A stretch of 64,000 bases of DNA from Salmonella enterica subsp. diarizonae. Lineage in GTDB: Bacteria > Pseudomonadota > Gammaproteobacteria > Enterobacterales > Enterobacteriaceae. Positions 1 through 7,610 of this stretch are shown here, in pieces. Location of the stretch: positions 62,001 to 126,000 of the forward strand of contig NZ_VXJV01000008.1 of the NCBI RefSeq assembly GCF_008692785.1, given 5' to 3'. Numbering within the stretch: the first letter of the stretch is position 1; every line of letters begins with the position of its first letter. The notes beneath the pieces are model-generated. The model was not told where the DNA came from. It saw only the letters and a program-made list of their open reading frames with translations, and did no database searches. A program made the position numbers and the translations under genes.

Positions 1-765
1 TTATGGGTGCAGGCCAGGGAGTGGGAAGACAGCGACCTCTCGTCGCTGCGCGTCATTCAGGCAGGCGGCGCCCGGCTCGACCCGACGCTTGCTGAGCAGG
101 TTATCGCCACCTTTGACTGTACCCTGCAACAGGTCTTCGGTATGGCGGAAGGCCTGCTCTGCTTTACCCGGCTGGACGATCCGCATACCACTATTCTCCA
201 CAGCCAGGGGCGCCCGTTGTCCCCTCTGGATGAAATCCGCATCGTTGATCAAGACGAGAACGACGTCGCGCCGGGCGAAACAGGGCAATTGTTAACGCGC
301 GGCCCTTATACCATTTCAGGTTATTACCGCGCCCCTGCCCACAACGCGCAGGCCTTTACCGCGCAAGGGTTTTACCGCACAGGCGACAATGTCAGGCTGG
401 ATGAGGCGGGGAACCTGCACGTTGAGGGGCGCATAAAAGAGCAGATCAACCGCGCCGGAGAAAAAATAGCCGCGGCTGAAGTGGAGTCGGCACTGATGCG
501 TTTAGCGGAAGTGCAAGATTGCGCGGTAGTCGCCGCGCCGGACACGCTGCTTGGTGAGCGGATTTGCGCGTTTATCATCGCGCAGCAGGTGCCAACTGAC
601 TATCAGCAGTTGCGTCAACAACTGACCCGTATGGGGCTCAGCACGTGGAAAATTCCTGACCAAATCGAGTTTCTGGCCCACTGGCCACTCACCGCCGTCG
701 GCAAGATAGACAAAAAACGCCTGACGGCTCTCGCCATCGACCGTTATCGCCATTCCGCCCAATAA
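1..765 (+). CDS. ybtE: salicyl-AMP ligase YbtE, 3' part only (yersiniabactin synthesis)
   Basis: C-terminal half (about 254 codons) of an ANL-superfamily adenylating enzyme whose frame is open to the window edge; the GTG at position 7 is internal, not the start. Family members are about 525 residues. It activates salicylate and loads it on the yersiniabactin synthetase Irp2. Visible core motifs: FGMAEGLL (A5-like), YRTGDNV (A7), GRIKEQINRAGEKI (A8) and the terminal catalytic lysine in AVGKIDKKRL (A10). The A8 sequence separates aryl-acid ligases (EntE/YbtE/DhbE) from fatty acyl-CoA ligases. The next gene, fyuA, fits the HPI order ybtE-fyuA. EntE is the alternative, but the fyuA neighbour argues strongly for YbtE. 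Confidence 0.93.
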   Translation, partial: LWVQAREWEDSDLSSLRVIQAGGARLDPTLAEQVIATFDCTLQQVFGMAEGLLCFTRLDDPHTTILHSQGRPLSPLDEIRIVDQDENDVAPGETGQLLTRGPYTISGYYRAPAHNAQAFTAQGFYRTGDNVRLDEAGNLHVEGRIKEQINRAGEKIAAAEVESALMRLAEVQDCAVVAAPDTLLGERICAFIIAQQVPTDYQQLRQQLTRMGLSTWKIPDQIEFLAHWPLTAVGKIDKKRLTALAIDRYRHSAQ

Positions 766-776
766 GCGCAAACCGA

Positions 777-808
777 CCCGAAACAGGTTGAAATAAATCC
801 GTTTCGGG
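777..808 (+). promoter_or_regulatory. inverted repeat upstream of fyuA, candidate YbtA site
   Basis: CCCGAAAC at 777-784 is repeated as its exact reverse complement GTTTCGGG at 801-808, with 16 bases between. There is no T-run after it, so it is unlikely to be a terminator for ybtE. The AraC-type regulator YbtA is known to act at inverted repeats before fyuA/psn and ybtP; assigning this repeat to YbtA is inference from position and symmetry. Confidence 0.55.
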
Positions 809-822
809 TAGCACCACTATTA

Positions 823-841
823 GAAATAGTTATCATTTTCA
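823..841 (+). promoter_or_regulatory. Fur box of fyuA
   Basis: The 19-mer GAAATAGTTATCATTTTCA resembles the Fur consensus of alternating GATAAT/ATTATC half-sites and lies 55 bases before the fyuA ATG, over the likely promoter. Iron repression of fyuA by Fur is established for the HPI. Confidence 0.7.
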
Positions 842-895
842 ATTCACCATTGTCGGTATTTTTGGCGTTTCGCCGTCTTACAGGGACTCACAACA

Positions 896-2917
896 ATGAA
901 AATGACACGGCTTTATTCTCTGGCCTTGGGGGGATTATTGCTCCCCGCCATTGCTAATGCCCAGACTTCACAGCAAGACGAAAGCACGCTGGTGGTTACC
1001 GCCAGTAAACAATCTTCCCGCTCGGCATCAGCCAACAATGTCTCGTCTACCGTTGTCAGCGCGCCGGAGTTAAGCGACGCCGGCGTTACCGCCAGCGACA
1101 AACTCCCCAAAGTCTTGCCTGGGCTCAATATTGAAAATAGCGGCAACATGCTTTTTTCGACAATCTCGCTACGCGGCGTCTCTTCGGCGCAGGACTTCTA
1201 TAACCCCGCCGTCACCCTGTATGTCGATGGCGTCCCTCAGCTTTCTACCAACACCATCCAGGCGCTTACCGATGTGCAAAGCGTGGAGTTGCTGCGTGGC
1301 CCACAGGGAACGTTATATGGCAAAAGCGCTCAGGGCGGGATCATCAACATCGTCACCCGGCAGCCGGACAACACGCCGCGCGGCTATATTGAAGGCGGCG
1401 TCAGCAGCCGCGACAGTTATCGAAGTAAATTCAACCTGAGCGGCCCCATTCAGGATGGCCTGCTGTACGGCAGCGTCACCCTATTACGCCAGGTTGATGA
1501 CGGCGACATGATTAACCCCGCGACGGGAAGCGATGATTTAGGCGGCACCCGCGCCAGCATAGGGAATGTGAAACTGCGTCTGGCGCCGGACGATCAGCCC
1601 TGGGAAATAGGCTTTGCCGCCTCACGCGAATGTACCCGTGCCACCCAGGACGCCTATGTGGGATGGAATGATATTAAGGGCCGTAAGCTGTCGATCAGCG
1701 ATGGTTTACCAGACCCGTACATGCGGCGCTGCACTGACAGCCAGACCCTGAGTGGGAAATACACCACCGACGACTGGGTTTTCAACCTGATCAGCGCCTG
1801 GCAGCAGCAGCATTATTCGCGCACCTTCCCTTCCGGTTCGTTAATCGTCAATATGCCTCAGCGCTGGAATCAGGATGTCCAGGAGCTGCGCGCCGCAACC
1901 CTGGGCGATGCGCGTACCGTTGATATGGTGTTTGGCCTCTATCGCCAGAACACGCGCGAGCAAATGCAGGCAACTTACGACATGCCTACCATGCGTTATC
2001 TGACCAGCGCCGGCTATACCACCGCTGAAACGCTGGCCGCATACAGTGACCTGACCTGGCATTTAACCGATCGTTTTGATATCGGCGGCGGCGTGCGCTT
2101 CTCGCATGATAAATCCAGTACACAATATCACGGCAGCATGCGCGGCAATCCGTTTGGCGACCAGGGTAAGAGCAATGACAATCAGGTGCTCGGACAGCTA
2201 TCCGCAGGCTATATGCTGACCGACGACTGGAGAGTGTATACCCGTGTAGCCCAGGGATATAAACCTTCCGGGTACAACATCGTGCCTACTGCGGGTCTTG
2301 ATGCCAAACCGTTCGTCGCCGAGAAATCCATCAACTATGAACTTGGCACTCGCTACGAAACTGCTGACGTCACGCTGCAAGCCGCGACGTTTTATACCCA
2401 CACCAAAGACATGCAGCTCTACTCTGGCCCGGTCGGGATGCAGACATTAAGCAATGCGGGTAAAGCCGACGCCACCGGCGTTGAGCTTGAAGCGAAGTGG
2501 CGGTTTGCGCCAGGCTGGTCATGGGATATCAATGGCAACATGATCCGTTCCGAATTCACCAATGACAGTGAGTTGTATCACGGCAACCGGGTGCCGTTCG
2601 TACCACGTTATGGCGCGGGAAGCAGTGTGAACGGCGTGATTGATACGCGCTATGGCGCACTGATGCCCCGACTGGCGGTTAATCTGGTCGGGCCGCATTA
2701 TTTCGATGGCGACAACCAGTTGCGGCAAGGCACCTATGCCACCCTGGACAGCAGCCTGGGCTGGCAGGCGACTGAACGGATGAACATTTCCGTCTATGTC
2801 GATAACCTGTTCGACCGTCGTTACCGTACCTATGGCTACATGAACGGCAGCAGCGCCGTCGCGCAGGTGAATATGGGGCGCACCGTCGGTATCAATACGC
2901 GAATTGATTTCTTCTGA
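896..2917 (+). CDS. fyuA: FyuA, TonB-dependent ferric-yersiniabactin/pesticin receptor
   Basis: Full-length 673-residue outer-membrane receptor that imports Fe-yersiniabactin and is also the pesticin receptor. A 22-residue signal peptide ends IANA, a TonB box STLVVTA follows at about residues 30-36, then the plug domain (LRGPQGTLYGKSAQGGIINI) and a 22-strand barrel ending in phenylalanine. Protein sequence recognised as FyuA along its whole length, with no frameshift or stop, so the receptor should work. It lies 130 bases after ybtE with its own Fur box, as in the HPI, where fyuA is the last core gene. Confidence 0.97.
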   Translation: MKMTRLYSLALGGLLLPAIANAQTSQQDESTLVVTASKQSSRSASANNVSSTVVSAPELSDAGVTASDKLPKVLPGLNIENSGNMLFSTISLRGVSSAQDFYNPAVTLYVDGVPQLSTNTIQALTDVQSVELLRGPQGTLYGKSAQGGIINIVTRQPDNTPRGYIEGGVSSRDSYRSKFNLSGPIQDGLLYGSVTLLRQVDDGDMINPATGSDDLGGTRASIGNVKLRLAPDDQPWEIGFAASRECTRATQDAYVGWNDIKGRKLSISDGLPDPYMRRCTDSQTLSGKYTTDDWVFNLISAWQQQHYSRTFPSGSLIVNMPQRWNQDVQELRAATLGDARTVDMVFGLYRQNTREQMQATYDMPTMRYLTSAGYTTAETLAAYSDLTWHLTDRFDIGGGVRFSHDKSSTQYHGSMRGNPFGDQGKSNDNQVLGQLSAGYMLTDDWRVYTRVAQGYKPSGYNIVPTAGLDAKPFVAEKSINYELGTRYETADVTLQAATFYTHTKDMQLYSGPVGMQTLSNAGKADATGVELEAKWRFAPGWSWDINGNMIRSEFTNDSELYHGNRVPFVPRYGAGSSVNGVIDTRYGALMPRLAVNLVGPHYFDGDNQLRQGTYATLDSSLGWQATERMNISVYVDNLFDRRYRTYGYMNGSSAVAQVNMGRTVGINTRIDFF

Positions 2918-2930
2918 TCCTTTAAATAAA

Positions 2931-2955
2931 CAGGGATGCCGTCACGGCATCCCTG
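2931..2955 (+). terminator. hairpin after fyuA
   Basis: An 11-bp perfect stem (CAGGGATGCCG / CGGCATCCCTG) with a TCA loop begins 14 bases after the fyuA stop. It lacks a clear T-run, so termination may be weak or the stem may protect the mRNA 3' end. It marks the end of recognisable HPI sequence. Confidence 0.65.
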
Positions 2956-3426
2956 ATGCGCTTATCCCGCCCAGGGCAGCTCCGCCCAGGTTATCAATTG
3001 CCACATCCCCCCCTGCCTCTTCGTCTATGTGGACTGACCCCACATCAGCAGCCAGATGAGAGTCAAGTTCTGCGATCATTGAGTTAACTCATTGTTTATT
3101 AGCGTTAAGTTACCATTCTTTTCTGTTAATATCTGATCGGTTATAAAGCCCTAAGCGCTTTGTCAAAATCGAAGGGATGATGCATGTGTCATTCCTTTTT
3201 TGACGTATATTACGGGAATGACACAGAATTTCTAACGCGCTTTGGAAAAAAAATTTATACCTAAAGCTTGCCGATGCAGAGCCCTCCCCTCCTTTACAAC
3301 TCCGCCAGGGTTGCAATGTCATCGCCCCGACATTCAGGGCTTACGACCTCCGGCTCACAGGCCTGCAGCATAGACACCATCCTGCAGCGACAGTGGCACA
3401 GGCAGCGGTATAAGAGAACTCAACAT
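2956..3426. other. intergenic stretch after the HPI end, no supported gene
   Basis: About 470 bases between the fyuA hairpin and the 3' end of the patatin locus. I see no tRNA, no integrase fragment and no copy of the 17-bp HPI attachment repeat. Short open frames on both strands lack ribosome binding sites. The stretch from about 3070 is AT-rich, in contrast to the GC-rich fyuA, so the HPI boundary probably lies near 2960-3070. Confidence 0.5.
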
Positions 3427-3843
3427 TTACTGCATGTACATACGACCGTTCCAGCCATAATAAAATAACGTCTCATTCCAGAACACCTCTCGTTGTTCCG
3501 ATGTCAGAGGTTTTTCGGAGCGTGACGCATTCCGTTTTTGATTACTGTTGTCAAAGATCCTGTCACCGATTACGTCACTATATTCCCTTAGACGCAACAT
3601 TTGTGTTTTAGTGACTGATGTCGTTTCATCACATGAGTTAGTCGCGTCCTTGTAAAAGACATCCGTATGCTGAACGCCTCTGACAAGCATGTCACGCATA
3701 TGCATCAAACACCTATTCGCTGGCCAAAAAAGAAGTTTCGTAAAAGCGGTAATATCGGCGACATCGTCTTGTGGCAGCCCGAAGGTAGTTGGAATCAGTT
3801 TCAACCGCCTTTGAAGCGCTTTTACTTCATTGTGATGTGTGGT
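3427..3843 (-). pseudogene. C-terminal remainder of the patatin-like lipoprotein, after an in-frame TAG
   Basis: These 138 codons continue the reading frame of the upstream patatin gene directly after its TAG at 3844-3846. There is no ATG; the first possible start is a TTG at 3804 without a convincing ribosome binding site. The first 30 residues contain LKLIPTTFGLPQDDV, which resembles the conserved C-terminal segment (NxxPTSFxLP type) that follows the HLSFD motif in patatin-like lipoproteins. Later residues are poorly recognisable. Read as one gene, 5175-3427 would encode about 582 residues. Either the gene is broken by a nonsense mutation, or TAG is read through, or the base call is wrong. 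Confidence 0.6.
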
Positions 3844-5175
3844 CTAATCAATAGGTGGGTAGTCACATCCTGAAGACTGGCCGTTTTTATCAATTGATTC
3901 ACAGAAATAGATGGGCGGTGGCGGCCCGGCTATTTCCTCACTATCAAACGAAAGATGGACAAAAAATAGCTTCTGCTTAAGCAGTGTGTTTATTTCATCC
4001 CAGTTCGCGCGAACTCCACCTGCACAAATGTTGTCAGGTAGCCCATCTTTACGGCACTGCTCGCTATCGGCGGGCGGTACAAAAATTCGCGACCTGAACT
4101 CCGCCAGTGCCCGGGTCCTGCTTACAGCCAGGAGTGAATCAAAAGCAGTGAGTAACGTATTAGTATCAATAACCAGCCCCAGCGGTGAGCGCATATACGG
4201 GGTATCGTCCCTATGGTTACCCTGAATACCAAAGGCATCCACTGTTAACACAATCACCTGATCGCATTGTGTTAGTATCCGGTGAGAATCTTCGATGAGC
4301 GCTCTTTTCACCGCCAGCAACCCCAGGTTATCCGAAGCACCACCGTCAATCAGATGAACATACTTTGGTATGCCGGCTTCCGTCTCATCAGTGCCTCGTT
4401 GAAAACGATTTAATACGACCGGCGACATCATGCCAGGGAAGGCTGCAGAGGCGGCGACAGCCCGGGAAATAGGCATGCTTTGATAATCAACACCGATTGA
4501 GCCAAGATTCGTCTCCGTAAAAGTAAAAAGGCTACCGAATGGACGGGGGCGAAATGCATCAGAATCATCCCGGGTGGCGATTGTTGAGTTAATGATGATT
4601 TGAGGGCGCGTGGGATTCATATCCCCCAACGTGAGCGTACGGCGTTCTCCGGGCACATTGAAGACATCTGAATCCAGAACGGCGAACAGAGCATCCGTCC
4701 GGGTTTGGTGACCAAAAATATAGCTGCCGAGAAATATTGGATTGGCTAACTTTGCAGCAGCACTCAACCTCAGGTTAGCGTCCAGGCGTTCGCGTATCAG
4801 ATTATCATTCCAAACCGGACGCCACACCTCACCCTGCCCCACGTCTTCCGAGATTCCATACAGCGCCGCCGCCAGTGAACCTCCAGAAACAGAAGAGATC
4901 ACATTGATATGATGAGTGAGATCCTCGCCGTCAACATGCTTAAGTTCCGATAAGACTCGCGCCCCGAAGATTGCCGAACGAGAACCACCGCCAGAGATCG
5001 TCATAAAAAATGCCGTACGCTTCCCCGACCCATCGGCGGAACAGATTGGCTGTTGTACCAAGGGTAAATCACCCGAAATACGTGCGGCAGGCTTACCGGA
5101 TATTGTTGGTCCACACCCCGTAAGGAAAATTGCAGATGCAAACAAAAATGCGAATAATGAAACTGAGACTTTCAT
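3844..5175 (-). CDS. patatin-like phospholipase lipoprotein, apparently truncated
   Basis: 443 codons from an ATG at 5175 preceded by AGGGAAGG; an in-frame upstream TTG at 5199 is less likely. The N-terminus is a lipoprotein signal with lipobox LTGC, so the protein should be anchored in an envelope membrane. The patatin fold is clear: oxyanion loop GGGSR, nucleophile serine in SSVSGGS, and the catalytic aspartate in LIDGGASDNLG. Predicted activity is lipid acyl hydrolysis; the substrate is unknown. The frame stops at TAG (3844-3846) shortly after HLSFD, before the conserved C-terminal segment, which is encoded in the same frame downstream. The catalytic dyad is upstream of the stop, so partial function cannot be excluded. 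Confidence 0.85.
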   Translation of the reverse strand: MKVSVSLFAFLFASAIFLTGCGPTISGKPAARISGDLPLVQQPICSADGSGKRTAFFMTISGGGSRSAIFGARVLSELKHVDGEDLTHHINVISSVSGGSLAAALYGISEDVGQGEVWRPVWNDNLIRERLDANLRLSAAAKLANPIFLGSYIFGHQTRTDALFAVLDSDVFNVPGERRTLTLGDMNPTRPQIIINSTIATRDDSDAFRPRPFGSLFTFTETNLGSIGVDYQSMPISRAVAASAAFPGMMSPVVLNRFQRGTDETEAGIPKYVHLIDGGASDNLGLLAVKRALIEDSHRILTQCDQVIVLTVDAFGIQGNHRDDTPYMRSPLGLVIDTNTLLTAFDSLLAVSRTRALAEFRSRIFVPPADSEQCRKDGLPDNICAGGVRANWDEINTLLKQKLFFVHLSFDSEEIAGPPPPIYFCESIDKNGQSSGCDYPPID

Positions 5176-5302
5176 GACCTTCCCTGAGCTCAGGTACAAC
5201 GCATGGTCGTACTGTCAGACTGGTAGACATTCCCCTTCCACGTAGAAGAAGCATTATTTACGCATTACGCGTACATATCGAAAAAAAAGATTGTACGATC
5301 AA

Positions 5303-5419
5303 TTAGCTAATCAACACATCGCTATTTAATACTTTCTCACTCGCCAAATTCAGTACCACATATCCCGCCTCATCGTTTTCTGCCAGCATATTTAGCTGCA
5401 TGATTAACTGAGTATTCAT
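5303..5419 (-). CDS. 38-residue small protein with strong ribosome binding site
   Basis: ATG at 5419 is preceded at good spacing by AAGGAGGAGG, among the best Shine-Dalgarno sequences in the window. The product begins MNTQLIMQLNMLAENDEAG and ends with TAA at 5303-5305; it is neutral to acidic, with no signal peptide or clear transmembrane segment. A T-run (5281-5288 on the complementary strand) follows the stop within 15 bases, as if a short transcript ends there. I do not recognise the family. Small-peptide precursor, leader or regulatory protein are all possible. Confidence 0.55.
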   Translation of the reverse strand: MNTQLIMQLNMLAENDEAGYVVLNLASEKVLNSDVLIS

Positions 5420-5940
5420 GCCGTCCTCCTCCTTACCATAGAGTCACGTGGACTGACGAATGACCAACTGTGTCTGCAGCAGTTCGGGGATGAGCATCTA
5501 AATATAGAGAAAAAACAGTACCACACAATCCTGGTGAACAAGAATTGACTGTTGCTGTGATAACTAGCATCAGTTAACAGCATCAACAAAAGTGAGTACA
5601 AACATGAGTATAAAAATAACATTAAAAAATATAAATATTAAATATCAATATGATAATTAAAAAATCACGGCTCAGCGTCGAATAAAATCTGCTATTTCAT
5701 GAGGTTTCGTTGAATCTCACAAGAGTCGTAAAAAGCGATAAAATCCACGCAATTGCGTGAATTTTATCTTTCATAGTATCTCAGATGACATCGTAGAAAT
5801 GCAGCTAAACGGAGTACGCCAGTGAATATGGCAAGCAGCGTAGTATTATTCCCGGCACGATTCATACCTTGAAGACGTCTCCAGCCCCGCCCCGCGGTAT
5901 CCGTCCGCTACGATGCAAAATATGACGAGTATAAATACCA
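5420..5940. other. AT-rich intergenic region with a long palindrome
   Basis: Upstream of the 38-codon ORF and downstream of the DUF2264 gene. The part from 5520 to 5700 is very AT-rich and would suit a promoter for the small ORF on the minus strand. The only strong structure is the palindrome at 5737-5768. The 68-codon minus-strand frame at 5416-5622 has biased aromatic/serine content and no ribosome binding site, so I do not call it. Confidence 0.4.
5737..5768. terminator. 32-bp near-perfect palindrome (bidirectional terminator or operator)
   Basis: GATAAAAT-C-CACGCAA at 5737-5752 is mirrored by TTGCGTG-A-ATTTTATC at 5753-5768 with a single mismatched pair. The arms give T-rich tracts on both strands, typical of a bidirectional terminator. 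It lies about 170 bases after the stop of the minus-strand DUF2264 gene. A protein-binding operator is the alternative. Confidence 0.5.
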
Positions 5941-7422
5941 CTAAAAAAAGGCCGTCATTTTAGAACTGTAACTTGTCACACCTTTGCGCAATAAATTATT
6001 TTTAGGCCGTTCAGCGCGCCCTGTAAGCCACTCTTTAAAACGTGCGGACCTTGATGGCGTGGTAAGGCCACGCGTTAATGGGGATTGCTCCTGGGTATAA
6101 TCACTACGGAACGTAGCCACCACCTCTTTCGTTTCGCAAGTTCCCATCACAAACAGATTTACAGGCTCAATAGTGAAACTAAAATCCTGGAGTTCTACAG
6201 GTAATTGACGACTTTCACACGACCATAAATTAATATCGGATGCACAATACAGAGCAATATTCAGGGCACGTAATGACCAAAAACTACTGGCAGGTCCACT
6301 GTAGTTGTCCACCAATCGCTCGTCATCTGCAAATAATCCCTGCGTTGGAACACCAAAACGCATCGCCCCATTGCCAATAAAATAACGCAGTGTTGTTTCC
6401 AGAGCACGCTTCGCCTCCCCTATATGTAACGCATCTTTTGAATGACTGGCTACCGCCAGTAATGGGGCAGAAACAGCCAGGCGATAACAGGCACTGCGAC
6501 CAAAAAAAGGAATGCCCTGCGGCGTCATCAAATAACGATAAGTCGTAACAAACTCCGCCATACAGGATCGAATAAATTGTGGATCATATTCAGGATTGAT
6601 TTGGTCAAGCCAATATAAGGAATAGTGAAATCCCCAGGCATTGTAATAATCGTAATTACCATGCGCCCCATCCCGAAACCAACCGCCACCTACATGGAAT
6701 TCTTTTATACGTTCATATTTTTCGTCGCTAACATCCCCAGAGCCATTCAAGGCACGCATTACAAATTGCACGGTTAACGGAAAAAGGTGCCAGTTATTAT
6801 CAACCGTTTGTAAACCATTAACCTGATTAAACCAGCAAGTAATTTGCTGCTGTTGAGCGGAGGTTAACCGCTCCCAAACTGTTTCACGACATAGCCATAA
6901 TGCCAGAGCCAAATCGGCACTTTCACAAATACGCTGATCATAATCATGAAGCTTTCCCCAGTAACCTGGATGCGTGGGATCGGTTCCCGCTAAGAACGCC
7001 TCAGTGATGATCGCCGTAATATTCAACGTTCCCCCCTTCAGATCATCCATACGCCCCTCTCCGGCAGGTTGATTTCGTAACCACACTGCCAGCGTAGGTA
7101 ACACCCGACTCACGCCTTCTAAGGCATCAGTACGCGCGTTTTGCTGGCTGGGGCGTCCCGGATAATAGGCATGGGTATGTCCCCAAACAGCATAATGATC
7201 AAAAGCCTCTGCTACATAACGGACTAAATAATCACACTGATATTGCAACGAAACCTGAGAATCCTGAAACAGCTTCTGTAACCGCGTGTCGTGAATGTCA
7301 TAGGGGCATTTTTTGTACCATTGCCGAATGATGTGTTGTTTAAATAACAGGCAATACATCGCTGCATCGGGATGTTCATAAGGAATTATCGGGCGGGGTT
7401 TAGCACTAATTTCCACACTCAT
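5941..7422 (-). CDS. DUF2264-family protein, putative glycoside-active enzyme
   Basis: 493 residues from ATG 7422, chosen over the in-frame ATG at 7431 because AGGT then sits nine bases upstream. No signal peptide, so probably cytoplasmic. The sequence fits DUF2264: WFRDGAHGNYDYYNAWGFHYS around residues 245-265 and TPQGIPFFGRSACYR around 310-325, with alternating helices suggesting an alpha/alpha toroid. Members are often near polysaccharide-use genes, and a beta-glucuronidase role has been proposed for related proteins; I am not certain of that link. It is the last gene of the minus-strand set with the sulfatase and maturase, pointing to action on an imported uronic-acid saccharide. Confidence 0.75.
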   Translation of the reverse strand: MSVEISAKPRPIIPYEHPDAAMYCLLFKQHIIRQWYKKCPYDIHDTRLQKLFQDSQVSLQYQCDYLVRYVAEAFDHYAVWGHTHAYYPGRPSQQNARTDALEGVSRVLPTLAVWLRNQPAGEGRMDDLKGGTLNITAIITEAFLAGTDPTHPGYWGKLHDYDQRICESADLALALWLCRETVWERLTSAQQQQITCWFNQVNGLQTVDNNWHLFPLTVQFVMRALNGSGDVSDEKYERIKEFHVGGGWFRDGAHGNYDYYNAWGFHYSLYWLDQINPEYDPQFIRSCMAEFVTTYRYLMTPQGIPFFGRSACYRLAVSAPLLAVASHSKDALHIGEAKRALETTLRYFIGNGAMRFGVPTQGLFADDERLVDNYSGPASSFWSLRALNIALYCASDINLWSCESRQLPVELQDFSFTIEPVNLFVMGTCETKEVVATFRSDYTQEQSPLTRGLTTPSRSARFKEWLTGRAERPKNNLLRKGVTSYSSKMTAFF

Positions 7423-7562
7423 GGTCAACATACCTGAAAAATATTATAAAGATATTAATGACAAGACTGCTTTTTAACTTAGCATTATTCGAGTCTCATG
7501 CATCACGAGATACACTCTCCAGGAATAGCTTTTCTCAACTACCTGAAAATGGGCAAATAAAA

Positions 7563-7603
7563 ATCATCAGAGTTTAGAACTTGATGTCCTTCCCTCTGAC
7601 GAT
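7563..7603 (-). terminator. hairpin between sulfatase and DUF2264 gene
   Basis: Arms ATCATCAGAG (7563-7572) and CTCTGACGAT (7594-7603) pair with one wobble across a 21-base loop. Read on the minus strand the stem ends in a T-rich tract. It starts eight bases after the sulfatase stop and may terminate or attenuate transcription before the DUF2264 gene. Confidence 0.5.
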
Positions 7604-7610
7604 TAGTCGT

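Noticed and set aside
2960-3426. search for tRNA, integrase remnant or HPI attachment repeat at the island end
   Set aside because: None seen; short GACTGACCCCA-like strings recall insertion-sequence ends but no terminal repeat pair could be found.
5416-5622. 68-codon minus-strand ORF upstream of the 38-codon ORF
   Set aside because: Low-complexity, Leu/Ser/Phe-rich content in AT-rich DNA with no ribosome binding site; it is more likely the leader of the small ORF.
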